A DNA stretch of 64,000 bases from Leifsonia xyli (GCA_003243275.1 QFQR01000007.1:1-64000), one strand, 5' to 3'; positions 29,877-36,819 are shown, numbered from the stretch's first letter. Numbers and translations: made by a program. The notes: a model not told the origin generated them from the letters alone.

Positions 29877-30077
29877 TTAGAACCGTCGACCCCACCAGTA
29901 GCGGTACACGATGACCGCGCACCACCAGACGAGAGCGATGCCGACGATCAGGAGGACCCAGCCCCAGAACTGCGCGAGTAGCTCCAAGGCGAGCCAGAGA
30001 GCGACGATGCCGCCGAGAATGAGCAGGCAGGCGCGGAAGAAGCGCATCGGCGTGGGCGCGGGGGTGTCGTCGGGCAT
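29877..30077 (-). CDS. Small two-TM membrane protein
   Basis: 66 aa with two hydrophobic helices (about 12-34 and 38-58) rich in Trp, ending in a basic RYWWGRRF tail. It overlaps the MT-A70 gene by ATGA, so the two are co-translated. It could supply membrane anchoring to the soluble coupling ATPase encoded downstream; this is inference. Confidence 0.72.
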   Translation of the reverse strand: MPDDTPAPTPMRFFRACLLILGGIVALWLALELLAQFWGWVLLIVGIALVWWCAVIVYRYWWGRRF

Positions 30078-30691
30078 CAGTCATCACCGACCCCTCCATC
30101 TGCGCCGGCTCTGGTGAAGTCGCTCGGCACCGGATACCCCGGGATCGTGATGTCGGAGTCGATCTCGTTCCCCCACACCGACCAGTCCGCGTGGCTGTTC
30201 GGACGCTGCCGCGCGAACAGCTCGAGGTACGGGCCGTCGAGGACGCGCTCGATCAGGGGGATCATTTCTTCGGGCTTCTGGCTGTGCGCCTGCCGTGGGA
30301 AGAGCAGTGTCGAGCGCTGGCCGCGGAACTTGAACGGTGCCCGGCCGCGCACGCCGTGCAGCAGGATCTCGTGGGAGCCGCGGAAGTAGTTCCCGAGGCC
30401 CATGTAGTACTTGTCCCAGACGGCGTTCGTCTTATAGGTGAAGCCCCATGCCTTCATAACCTCCAGTGCTCCAGGCAGTGCGGCATTGGTCGTCCACAGC
30501 AGCAGCGTCGCGTTCTCAGCGGCGAGCTCGGCGACCGGCATCTGCTTGATGCGGTCTAAGGTCATCAGGTCGTAGTGGTTGATGGCGCCGCGGGCGCCGG
30601 CCTGGGCGATGTCCCACGGTGGGTCGGCGTAGATCACGGCGTACTTCTTGTGCGTGGACGCCGCGGCGGCGCCCGGGGTCAGTTTGGTCAT
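30077..30691 (-). CDS. MT-A70 family adenine-specific DNA methyltransferase
   Basis: 204 aa. The catalytic D23-P-P-W26 motif (YADPPWDIA) and the conserved HEILLHGVRGR and SQKPEEMIPLIERV segments assign it to MT-A70 methyltransferases that act at N6 of adenine. Related orphan enzymes are common in phages and conjugative elements and may protect incoming DNA from restriction. GAAAGGAG precedes ATG 30691. Confidence 0.9.
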   Translation of the reverse strand: MTKLTPGAAAASTHKKYAVIYADPPWDIAQAGARGAINHYDLMTLDRIKQMPVAELAAENATLLLWTTNAALPGALEVMKAWGFTYKTNAVWDKYYMGLGNYFRGSHEILLHGVRGRAPFKFRGQRSTLLFPRQAHSQKPEEMIPLIERVLDGPYLELFARQRPNSHADWSVWGNEIDSDITIPGYPVPSDFTRAGADGGVGDD

Positions 30692-30748
30692 GTCAAGGAA
30701 CTCCTTTCTCCAGCCCGCAGCAAAGGGTGCGAGCGATGGCGAGGACTG

Positions 30749-30811
30749 GTTATGCGCGTCCGAGAACGAGTCGTCAATATTCCGGTCGCGGTCGTTGCGA
30801 AAACCACAACG
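30749..30811 (-). promoter_or_regulatory. Promoter B of the MT-A70 operon with upstream palindrome
   Basis: On the - strand: CGTTG-N9-CAACG (30793-30811, extendable to CGGTCGTTG/CAACGACCG at 30789-30797/30807-30815), 15 bp, -35 TTGACG (30777-30772), 17-bp spacer, -10 CATAAC (30754-30749). The layout equals promoters A and C. Confidence 0.68.
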
Positions 30812-30886
30812 ACCGGGACGCTGACGAGCAGTTGATGCGGCGACGCGGACGCCGGGTGGTCATCGCCCGCGCCGCCGCGGTTCAGA

Positions 30887-31168
30887 TCACGAGTCCGACG
30901 ACTCGTTCGGCGTGCTCCCCGAGGCGAGGAAGGACTCGCGGATGAGCGCCTTGCGCGCCTCGTGCGCTTCCATGCCGAGCGCATCGGCCAGCTGGAGCAC
31001 GGTGCGGCGCAGCTCTTCCTGCTTGCGGTCGAGCTCGGCCTCGATGCGCGCCCGACGACGCTCGCCGAAGGAGTTCCGGACCGCGACCACAAGGTCACGC
31101 GCCCACTGGATCGTCTCGGCCGACACATCGACCAGGCGGTCGAAGGCGCCCTGGGTCGTGGTGGCCAT
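30887..31168 (-). CDS. Hypothetical helical protein
   Basis: 93 aa, almost entirely helical and highly charged (RARIEAELDRKQEELRRTVLQLADAL looks like a coiled coil). ATG at 31168 overlaps the upstream gene stop (ATGA). Function unknown; a small multimeric DNA-binding or accessory protein would fit the composition. Confidence 0.65.
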   Translation of the reverse strand: MATTTQGAFDRLVDVSAETIQWARDLVVAVRNSFGERRRARIEAELDRKQEELRRTVLQLADALGMEAHEARKALIRESFLASGSTPNESSDS

Positions 31169-31476
31169 CACTGCCACCGCCGAATCGCCGCCGAGGCGCC
31201 CAGCGTGTAGCTGTCGACGATCTCGCGGTAGCGGGCTTCGCCGAGCGGTGCGACCGTGATGAGGTGCTGCTCCAGCGCCGTCAGGGCACCGACGTGCTCG
31301 AGCGCGGTGTGCGTCACGAACGCGCGGCCGTCCTCGGTGAGCTTGGCGACGATGGCGCGGGACTGCACTCGCTCCACCTCGCGGCGGGTCTGCCGCTGGA
31401 TGCCCAGCGACAACGAAGAGAACCCCTGCGGGCTCATGGCGCTCCCCGTGGTGGGGAGCAGTTCGGATGCGGTCAT
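31168..31476 (-). CDS. Hypothetical protein
   Basis: 102 aa, mixed helices; central segment REVERVQSRAIVAKLTEDGRAFVTHTALEHVGAL. ATG at 31476 is preceded by AGGAGG with 6-nt spacing. It is divergent from the gene at 31581 and co-transcribed with the 93-aa gene after it. The ERVQ...EDGRAFVT segment resembles a winged helix, but no family can be named. Confidence 0.68.
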   Translation of the reverse strand: MTASELLPTTGSAMSPQGFSSLSLGIQRQTRREVERVQSRAIVAKLTEDGRAFVTHTALEHVGALTALEQHLITVAPLGEARYREIVDSYTLGASAAIRRWQ

Positions 31477-31552
31477 CTTCTGCCTCCTGGAGGTAGCTCC
31501 CTGCGGATGGGGAGTTGGTAATTCCAGGCTCGTGTACGGAGGAAACAGCGTC

Positions 31553-31572
31553 ACTGACACGAAACTGACACG
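31553..31572. promoter_or_regulatory. Tandem ACTGACACG repeats between divergent genes
   Basis: ACTGACACG occurs at 31553-31561 and 31564-31572, an 11-bp period that places both on the same DNA face. They lie in the 104-bp gap between the divergent genes at 31476 (-) and 31581 (+), just before the latter's start, and are a candidate operator. Confidence 0.5.
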
Positions 31573-31580
31573 ATGTCGGG

Positions 31581-32315
31581 ATGAAGGATGATCCGCTTCG
31601 GCGCGAGATTCTCGCCGAACTGCGGCAATTGCGTCGCGGCCCAGGTGAGTTTGGCATGGAGCGGATGGCCATGTCTGAGATGCTTACCGACGTCGTCGGT
31701 CGCGGAAGCATCGAGCGTGCGTACGGGGCGATGCTCGATGCGCTTGTTCGTCACGGCGCCGATACCGAGAGCGATATCCGCGCCTACTTCGACACCAGCG
31801 GGTTCCAGACGCCAGGCGACACGCTCGATGCGCGTCTCAAGGTCTACGCAGAGGAACATCACGTCGAACAGCGCACCGGGCTTCGGCGGAGCGACCGCGG
31901 TGCCGAGAAGCTGAGCTACATCCTGCGGGACACACTCACGATCGAGCGGCCCTGGGGGAAGATCGTCGTCAGCGAGATGGACGGACTTGTCGTTGCCGGA
32001 GTGATAGTCGATGTCCTGCACGGATCCCAGTGGCGCCGACCGCACGTGCACATCAACGGGGAGTACCAGGAGCGCGACTTCGTGCTCCACGACTCCGAGA
32101 CGAGCGAGTTCTTCGCGACAGCGCAGGAGCGCTTCGACAACATCCCCTTGCTACCGCCCGCAAGTCCCGGCGACGACGAGTTCGTTATCGAGGTGTTCTG
32201 GGTGATGCCGGTGTGGCCCATCTGGCAAACGGGGACGATGCTCAAGACCCCAGGGCTCGGCGCGAGGCTGACCACCGAGAGAAATTCCAGCGCTCGAGTG
32301 AGTCTCTGGCGATGA
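31581..32315 (+). CDS. Hypothetical protein, possible element regulator
   Basis: 244 aa, soluble. Residues 1-110 are helical with a repeated-domain feel (REILAELRQLRRGPGEFGMERMAM); residues 115-230 are beta-rich (WGKIVVSEMDGLVVAGVIVDVL). Its lone position beside the ori-like region and the tandem repeats at its 5' end would suit an element regulator, but no DNA-binding motif can be identified with confidence. No homologue recognised. ATG at 31581 has only a weak GTCGGG upstream. Confidence 0.6.
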   Translation: MKDDPLRREILAELRQLRRGPGEFGMERMAMSEMLTDVVGRGSIERAYGAMLDALVRHGADTESDIRAYFDTSGFQTPGDTLDARLKVYAEEHHVEQRTGLRRSDRGAEKLSYILRDTLTIERPWGKIVVSEMDGLVVAGVIVDVLHGSQWRRPHVHINGEYQERDFVLHDSETSEFFATAQERFDNIPLLPPASPGDDEFVIEVFWVMPVWPIWQTGTMLKTPGLGARLTTERNSSARVSLWR

Positions 32316-32765
32316 TCCGCGCTTTGTTGTTTTGAGCGGCGACCTGGATAGCGACCGCTTGACGCAGTTTCCACAACATCGGACTGTGGATAGCTCGTCG
32401 AAGCATCCGTTGCCTGTGGAGAATTACACGGCTGTAAGTATCGATTTGGTCGACTAGACCGGAAATCCGGGCCTAGAAGGCCCCCAGGGGCGCCCCTAGC
32501 GCCCGAAACGCTTGTGCATAAGGTTTCGGTACCCAGACGGGACCCCAAAGCCACAGCTGGCCGCCTGTCGGCGGTGCGCGGTAGGCTATGGAGTGCGAGA
32601 AAAGCCCCGACCGACTGGTTCGGCGCAAGGCTCGAATCGCAGCAGATCGGGGCTGAATGTCTTGGACGGACTACTCGACTCTAGAGGCTCAGATGGCCTC
32701 TTCGCGACCCGGTGAGCCGGTCCTCGAGAGATCTGCTTCAACTCAAGAAGCGGAAGGAGTACCTG
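32316..32765. other. Gene-free 450-bp stretch rich in inverted repeats: candidate oriT/oriV
   Basis: Between 32370 and 32530 are many short inverted repeats: TCCACA/TGTGGA (32370-32390), TTACA-CGGC-TGTAA (32424-32437), GGTC/GACC (32448-32460), GGGCC/GGCCC (32469-32483), GGGGCGCCCC (32487-32496), GGGCGC/GCGCCC (32488-32504) and CCGAAAC/GTTTCGG (32503-32529) with inner CTT/AAG. TGTGGATAG (32385-32393) and TGTGGAGAA (32415-32423) are each one base from the DnaA box TGTGGATAA. No credible gene covers the stretch. This is the pattern expected of a transfer or replication origin. Confidence 0.5.
32603..32654 (+). other. Structured-RNA-like hairpin
   Basis: AGCCCCGA (32603-32610) pairs with TCGGGGCT (32647-32654), enclosing a small hairpin CCGA-CTGGT-TCGG (32611-32623). 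TAGGCT at 32582-32587 could be a -10 box for a short transcript. It lies upstream of the 44-aa gene and could be a leader element or small RNA. Confidence 0.35.
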
Positions 32766-32900
32766 ATGGCGAAGTCGTCGTCACGGTCGTCCGGAAAGCC
32801 CTCGAAGGCGGCACTCAGCAAGGCGGGACGGACGCTTGCGTCCGACTCGTCGAGCAAGACCGCCAAGTCGAAGGCCGGCTCGACGCTCGGCAAGGGCTGA
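32766..32900 (+). CDS. Very small Ser/Lys-rich basic protein
   Basis: 44 aa, about half Ser, Lys and Ala, arranged as two similar halves (SKAGRTLASDSSSK and SKAGSTLGKG). GGAAGGAG precedes the ATG at 6-nt spacing, supporting translation. Composition suggests nucleic-acid binding. No known family. Confidence 0.6.
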   Translation: MAKSSSRSSGKPSKAALSKAGRTLASDSSSKTAKSKAGSTLGKG

Positions 32901-33026
32901 GCACCGGGGAGGGTCGATCACCTGCTGGTCGGCCCTCCCTACCAGCACTTCACGCGACGCGATACCGCTCCGGGCGCTCCGACTGCTTCGCTACCCGCTC
33001 CCACGAGCGGAGAGGCAGTTCACCAG

Positions 33027-33305
33027 ATGAGCAGTTCGTTCAAGTTCGACAAGAACGCATTCATGCGCGAGGTTCAGCGCGAGGCCCAGAAGGGCATCGA
33101 TCAGATGGCGCGTGAGCAGAACCGGGAGCTCGAGCGCATGAGCGCCACGTATACCGGTCGCCCGATCGAGGAGATCAAGCCCGCACTGCAGCGCCTGTTC
33201 GCGCGCTACGACGGCAAGATCACCGACCCCGAGCTGACCGAGTGGGCGCAGCTGATCAGCGACGGCACGAAGATCACGCTCAAGCCCGACAGGATCCGCT
33301 TCTAG
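33027..33305 (+). CDS. Hypothetical protein
   Basis: 92 aa. An amphipathic N-terminal helix (KNAFMREVQREAQKGIDQMAREQNREL) is followed by a compact domain with EEIKPALQRLFARYDGKITDPEL. A good ribosome site (GGAGAGG) and a terminator just after it support a real gene. Function unknown. Confidence 0.7.
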   Translation: MSSSFKFDKNAFMREVQREAQKGIDQMAREQNRELERMSATYTGRPIEEIKPALQRLFARYDGKITDPELTEWAQLISDGTKITLKPDRIRF

Positions 33306-33308
33306 GCC

Positions 33309-33351
33309 ATACGCAGAGGGCGTCCCAAGTTCGCGGGCGCCCTCTTCGTAT
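33309..33351 (+). terminator. Strong hairpin after the 92-aa gene
   Basis: AGAGGGCG (33315-33322) pairs with CGCCCTCT (33338-33345), and the outer ATACG (33309-33313) pairs with CGTAT (33347-33351). It begins a few bases after the stop codon. The T-run is short. Confidence 0.6.
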
Positions 33352-33404
33352 GTCTGCAGGGAGCGGCGCCGATCGGTGTCCGGCCGCATCGATAGCCTCA
33401 GATC

Positions 33405-33986
33405 GTGGTCGATACGAAGCAGACGAAGACGATCGGCGAACACCATGTCGCCGCCGAGCTGGCTCGACGCGGCTGGGCACCGGCCCTCACCCGGGACGGA
33501 CTCGAACGCACCGACATCCTCGCGGTGCTCGCAGAAGGCACTGAGCGTCGCCTCGTCGAAGTCCAGGTGAAGGCAGCGCGCGGCGCCAAGATGGACTCGA
33601 TCAGCTGGCCGCTCGGCTCGAAGTCGCAGGCACCGAGCCTGCACGAGCGGGAGTACTTCGTCATGGTCGCAATCCCTCACGATCTCCGCGACCATCCCCG
33701 CAGTTTTGTGGTGCCCCGCGTCCACGTCGCAGCGGCGGCGTGGATCGAGCACATGAACTGGCTCACCCATCCCGATGCGCTCCCTGGAAAGCGGAATGCG
33801 CCGGTCGAGCGCTCTCGGGTGCTCCTTCGGACCTTTGCCGACTACGAGGACCGCTGGGACCTGCTCGAAGTTGACCAGAGCGCCGCCCCGGTTCTGCTGC
33901 CCTCGGGCTTCCGAGACCTTGCGCTCACGGAACGCGTCGGCCTACCGCCAGACCACGAGTGGCACGAGGGGCTTCCGGAGTGGTGA
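33405..33986 (+). CDS. PD-(D/E)XK nuclease-like protein (Mrr/Holliday-resolvase type fold)
   Basis: 193 aa. The N-terminal half has the order E12 (GEHHVAAELARRGW), D37 (RTDILAV), then Q54-V-K56 in VEVQVKAA, which fits the D...(E/Q)xK core of Mrr-like and DUF4365-like nuclease folds. The rest has no named domain. GTG at 33405 follows TAGCCT by 7 nt, suggesting a leaderless start. The stop overlaps the next gene by TGGTGA, so the two products are coupled. Could be a nuclease or an inactive DNA-binding relative. Confidence 0.62.
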   Translation: MVDTKQTKTIGEHHVAAELARRGWAPALTRDGLERTDILAVLAEGTERRLVEVQVKAARGAKMDSISWPLGSKSQAPSLHEREYFVMVAIPHDLRDHPRSFVVPRVHVAAAAWIEHMNWLTHPDALPGKRNAPVERSRVLLRTFADYEDRWDLLEVDQSAAPVLLPSGFRDLALTERVGLPPDHEWHEGLPEW

Positions 33987-34528
33987 ACGAGATCGAGGAC
34001 GCTTGGTATGCCGAACTGCGCGCCCAGTATCAGCCCGAGCATGTCCGCCTGCTCCTGATTGGCGAGAGCGCGCCGACCGACCACGGCGGCACTCGGCCGC
34101 GGAACTTCTTCTACGCCGACCACCTCGGCTACGACAACCTCTACCGTGGCGTCGTCGAGGCTCTGTACGACCTCCGTGGGCTGGAGAAGCGCTCGCACGA
34201 CAAGCGCCCATGGCTGCGACGGCTGCAGGCCGACGGCGTCTTCCTGATCGATCTGGTTCCGTACCCCGTCAACGATGTATCAAGCAAGAAGCAGCGCAAG
34301 GCGATACTTCGCGAGAACGTCCCAGGCTGCATCGAGCGCGCCCGCGCCCTCAACCCGGACGGCATCATTCTCTGCAGCAGCGATGTCTTCGATGCGCTCG
34401 CGCTGCCGCTGCGCGAAGCTGGGCTGCCATTGCTTCACACCCGCGCCCTGAGCTTTCCGCTCGGCAACGTGCGTGATCAGTTCGTCGCGGGCTTCCGTGA
34501 GGCATACGCCCGCCTGGGCGATCACTAG
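33983..34528 (+). CDS. Uracil-DNA-glycosylase-superfamily-like protein
   Basis: 181 aa. The start VRLLLIGESAPTDHGGTRPRNFFYADH and the late LNPDGIILCSSDVFDAL ... FPLGNVRDQFVAGFREAYARL match the general layout of UDG-like folds (a GESPP loop near the start, a P-x-G-N/H loop near the end). The usual catalytic Asp/Asn in the first loop is replaced by SAPTDHGG, so activity is uncertain. GTG 33983 overlaps the nuclease-like gene stop. The pair forms a unit of unknown role, perhaps DNA-modification sensing. Confidence 0.55.
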   Translation: MNEIEDAWYAELRAQYQPEHVRLLLIGESAPTDHGGTRPRNFFYADHLGYDNLYRGVVEALYDLRGLEKRSHDKRPWLRRLQADGVFLIDLVPYPVNDVSSKKQRKAILRENVPGCIERARALNPDGIILCSSDVFDALALPLREAGLPLLHTRALSFPLGNVRDQFVAGFREAYARLGDH

Positions 34529-34555
34529 ACAGCACAGCTGCCTGGCGTCGCCCGC

Positions 34556-34617
34556 CGTTGCGGAATTGACAACGCTCGCGATCGGAAGATTGACCCCGCG
34601 AACAGGCGGTGCATAAT
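34556..34617 (+). promoter_or_regulatory. Promoter C of the ribbon-helix-helix gene with upstream palindrome
   Basis: CGTTG-N9-CAACG (34556-34574), 15 bp, -35 TTGACC (34590-34595), 16-bp spacer, -10 CATAAT (34612-34617). The same layout as promoters A and B, here on the + strand. The transcript start would be near 34624. Confidence 0.7.
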
Positions 34618-34696
34618 CGGCCTCACTCCTCGTCGGCGTGCGGCGTAGATGATCCCAACCGGGGATCGTCCGTCGCTTCCGATGAGGAGGCTCACC

Positions 34697-35017
34697 ATGA
34701 GTGAGAACACCCCTGCCGACGTGCCGGCCTCGGCACTCGGTCCGTTGCGGACGCTCGCCGTTCGTATCACCGATGGCCTGCGGGCGCAGCTGGACGTGCT
34801 CGCCCAGCTCAACGATCGCACCGTCACCGAAGAGATCCGCCTCGCCCTCGAGTCGTGGGTCGAGACCAGCAAGTCCGACCCGAAGGTGCTCGAGCGCGCC
34901 GAGACGGTGCGCGCCGAGATCGAGCGCGAAGCCAAGACCAAGCAGAGCGCGATCGAGGCCATCTTCGGCGGTGCGAGCGGCGGCAAGACGCCGCGCCGGT
35001 CGTCGGGTTCCGCCTGA
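34697..35017 (+). CDS. Ribbon-helix-helix-like DNA-binding protein (relaxosome accessory type)
   Basis: 106 aa. Residues about 18-52 (RTLAVRITDGLRAQLDVLAQLNDRTVTEEIRLALESWV) have the strand-helix-helix pattern of CopG/MobC-like proteins: an alternating strand, then two helices with a Thr-Glu turn. A charged helical tail follows. Such proteins assist relaxases at oriT or act as autoregulators. GAGGAGG precedes ATG 34697. It is driven by the palindrome-type promoter C, so it is probably co-regulated with the transfer operon. Confidence 0.7.
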   Translation: MSENTPADVPASALGPLRTLAVRITDGLRAQLDVLAQLNDRTVTEEIRLALESWVETSKSDPKVLERAETVRAEIEREAKTKQSAIEAIFGGASGGKTPRRSSGSA

Positions 35018-35051
35018 CCGCAGTTCGGCATGCAGGGAGATCCGGCTGTTT

Positions 35052-35080
35052 GGGACTGGGCGCTTCACCGCGCTCGTCCC
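35052..35080. terminator. Probable bidirectional terminator between convergent genes
   Basis: GGGAC (35052-35056) pairs with GTCCC (35076-35080) and inner GCGC (35060-35063) with GCGC (35070-35073). It lies in the gap between the + gene ending at 35017 and the - gene ending at 35098. Confidence 0.4.
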
Positions 35081-35097
35081 GGACAGTCGGTACACCA

Positions 35098-35295
35098 TCA
35101 ACGCCAGCGCTTGCGCGACGTGAGATGCCAACCACGGCAGTCGTCGCAGAAGTAGACGCGCGCTTCCTGCTTCGGACGCGAAGCCTTGTCTTGGTTCTGA
35201 ATCTGAGCCAGCACCAGCAACGCCGCGATCCGGTCGCGATAGCGCGTCTTCGTGCAGGTCGGCATGAGTCGGAGTCTTCCGGTGACCACCGACAT
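35098..35295 (-). CDS. Small zinc-finger-like protein of mobile elements
   Basis: 65 aa. N-terminal helix (KTRYRDRIAALLVLAQIQNQD) and C-terminal knuckle YFCDDCRGWHLTSRKR, a C-x2-C-x3-H arrangement. Proteins with the same KxxYRDRIAA and C-x2-C-x-G-W-H-L-T pattern are frequent in actinophages and actinobacterial integrated elements. Function unknown; a metal-binding nucleic-acid protein is likely. Confidence 0.68.
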   Translation of the reverse strand: MSVVTGRLRLMPTCTKTRYRDRIAALLVLAQIQNQDKASRPKQEARVYFCDDCRGWHLTSRKRWR

Positions 35296-35330
35296 GGTCA
35301 GTTCCTCGTTGCTGCCCCGCGGCTTCGGAA

Positions 35331-35351
35331 GAGAACCCGAGAGGGGTTCTC
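35331..35351 (+). promoter_or_regulatory. Hairpin in the 5' region of the DUF3846-like gene
   Basis: GAGAACCC (35331-35338) pairs perfectly with GGGTTCTC (35344-35351) around a 5-nt loop. It sits between the start of the - strand zinc-finger-like gene and the AAGGAGG ribosome site at 35367-35373. Operator, attenuator or terminator roles cannot be told apart. Confidence 0.4.
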
Positions 35352-35381
35352 GGCCGCGACAACAGTAAGGAGGTGGGACGA

Positions 35382-35912
35382 ATGGTGCGCAGCATCGTCA
35401 TCCCGCACGACACAGAGCAGCGCCCTGCCCTCGTAGAGCTCGCCGACCTTGGCGCGTTCCAGGAGGCGGTCGACGGCTGGCTGGATCTCATCGAGATCCC
35501 GTCCATCGGCGTGACCATCTACATGAACGAGGCCGAACGTCGGACCCACGGTCCGCTGAACACCCGGGCCACTGCGTTCTGGTGGCTCCACAGTGCACAT
35601 CCGACGGCCCACCCGGTCATCCTCGGCGACGTCGTCCTGACGGGCGTCGGCGACCGGGAGCGCGAGGGCGACATCCCGGAGGTGGTCGTCGAGCAGATCT
35701 TTCACCGCGACAACTTCGTGGTGCAGGTCCGCCCGTACGACCGCAGCTCCTGGTGCGACTCGTTCGCGCGCTTCGACAGCGTCTTCGACGCCGCCCTCTG
35801 GTGTCTGCTTTTCGAGGCCACGATGCGTGCCGGAGCTCGGTTCCGAGTTCGGAGCGAGCCACCGATTCACATCGCCGAGCTTCCCCTCTTCGGAGGTGAC
35901 CGGTCATGGTGA
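35382..35912 (+). CDS. DUF3846-like protein, two-domain form
   Basis: 176 aa. The first about 55 residues (VRSIVIPHDTEQ ... GWLDLIEIPSIGVTIYMNEAE) match the DUF3846 head seen in phage and plasmid proteins. Residues 60-160 form a second domain (PLNTRATAFWWL ... VILGDVVLTGV ... FVVQVRPYDRSSWC). ATG at 35382 is set by AAGGAGG 8 nt upstream. It overlaps the next gene by 7 nt. The two genes after it are a split paralogue of this one. Function unknown. Confidence 0.68.
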   Translation: MVRSIVIPHDTEQRPALVELADLGAFQEAVDGWLDLIEIPSIGVTIYMNEAERRTHGPLNTRATAFWWLHSAHPTAHPVILGDVVLTGVGDREREGDIPEVVVEQIFHRDNFVVQVRPYDRSSWCDSFARFDSVFDAALWCLLFEATMRAGARFRVRSEPPIHIAELPLFGGDRSW

Positions 35913-36064
35913 AGGCGCTCGTCATCCCGACCACTGAGGGCGAGCCGATCATGGAGTGCGAGGTCAACAAGCTCGAGGACTACCAGGCCGTGGTGGGCGG
36001 CTGGATCGAGCCGGTCGACATCCCGGCGCTCGGCGTTGCGGTGTACGTCCACGAGGAGGGCTGA
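35906..36064 (+). CDS. DUF3846-like head domain, split copy (first part)
   Basis: 52 aa. It aligns with the head of the gene before it: VKALVIPTTEG with VRSIVIPHDTE and GGWIEPVDIPALGVAVYVHEEG with DGWLDLIEIPSIGVTIYMNEAE. The frame ends at the domain border with TGATG, which is also the start of the next gene, so the tail domain is made as a separate chain. Confidence 0.65.
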   Translation: MVKALVIPTTEGEPIMECEVNKLEDYQAVVGGWIEPVDIPALGVAVYVHEEG

Positions 36065-36435
36065 TGCTCAATCTCCCCTTCAATCCTCGGGTGACATTCC
36101 TCTGGTGGTACTTCGTGCCCGAAGCTCGCCAGAAGGCCATGCTGGTCGGACCGGCGCTCATCACTGGGCTGCCCGACCGCAACGGCGACAGCACCGATGG
36201 CCCGAGCGAGATCGGCGCAATGCTCGCCCACCCGGGGGAGTGGCGCGTCGAGGTTCGGACAATCGGTGATCCGAAGTGGTATCGCAACCAGATGACGTAC
36301 TCGGACTACTTCGAGGCGCTCGTCTGGGCGATGGTCACACTGGAGCGCTGGACGGCTGCGGAGGACACCCGCGTGGTGCCAGTGCTCCACGACGAGTTCG
36401 CGTCACCCAACGTCAGTCCGCCATCCGCGGCCTGA
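36064..36435 (+). CDS. Tail domain of the split DUF3846-like pair
   Basis: 123 aa. It aligns with the second domain of the 35382 gene: PFNPRVTFLWWY with PLNTRATAFWWL, MLVGPALITGLPDRNGD with VILGDVVLTGVGDRERE, and YFEALVWAMVTLERW with VFDAALWCLLFEATM. The ATG shares two bases with the stop of the head-domain gene. Function unknown. Confidence 0.62.
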   Translation: MLNLPFNPRVTFLWWYFVPEARQKAMLVGPALITGLPDRNGDSTDGPSEIGAMLAHPGEWRVEVRTIGDPKWYRNQMTYSDYFEALVWAMVTLERWTAAEDTRVVPVLHDEFASPNVSPPSAA

Positions 36436-36575
36436 CAACAGGGCGGCGACTGCCCGGACTTGAGAACCTCCGAGTTCTCGTCCGGGCGGTCGCCGCTTTC
36501 TTCATTCAGTGCGGAGGCATCTCCGTGTTGGGAGCAGGTCGCAGGCTCCCCGCTCGATATCGTCGCCTCGTGAAC

Positions 36576-36770
36576 ATGGATCAGTGGCAAGTTGTCGACG
36601 GACCGCTCGAAGGTGAGGTTGTCGCGCTCGAAGGGAAGGATCGCGAGCAGTTCAAGTTGCGCCTCGACGATGGCCGCGTTGCGATCTACTCCGCCCACAC
36701 AGGGAAGCAGTACGGCATCCCCAACCAGCTGCTCTTCGTGGGTATCGACGTCTCTGATCGCCTCGTTTGA
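36576..36770 (+). CDS. Small beta-rich hypothetical protein
   Basis: 64 aa (WQVVDGPLEGEVVALEGKDR ... VAIYSAHTGKQYGIPNQLLFVG), likely a small beta-barrel. CGATAT lies 9 nt before an in-frame GTG at 36570, so a leaderless GTG start giving two more residues is an alternative. No family recognised. The 140 nt before it hold nothing clear. Confidence 0.45.
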   Translation: MDQWQVVDGPLEGEVVALEGKDREQFKLRLDDGRVAIYSAHTGKQYGIPNQLLFVGIDVSDRLV

Positions 36771-36790
36771 TAGGAACGACGTCAGCAGCA

Positions 36791-36819
36791 TTTACGAAAA
36801 CCCCTGATAGATATACAAT
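36791..36819 (+). promoter_or_regulatory. Promoter of the hsd operon
   Basis: TTTACG (36791-36796), 17-bp spacer, TACAAT (36814-36819), inside an AT-rich patch that is unusual here. The start near 36826 leaves an untranslated leader of about 160 nt before hsdM. Confidence 0.6.

Noticed and set aside
32657..33115. 152-codon + strand frame
   Set aside because: It overlaps the small Ser/Lys gene, which has the better ribosome site, and has irregular composition.
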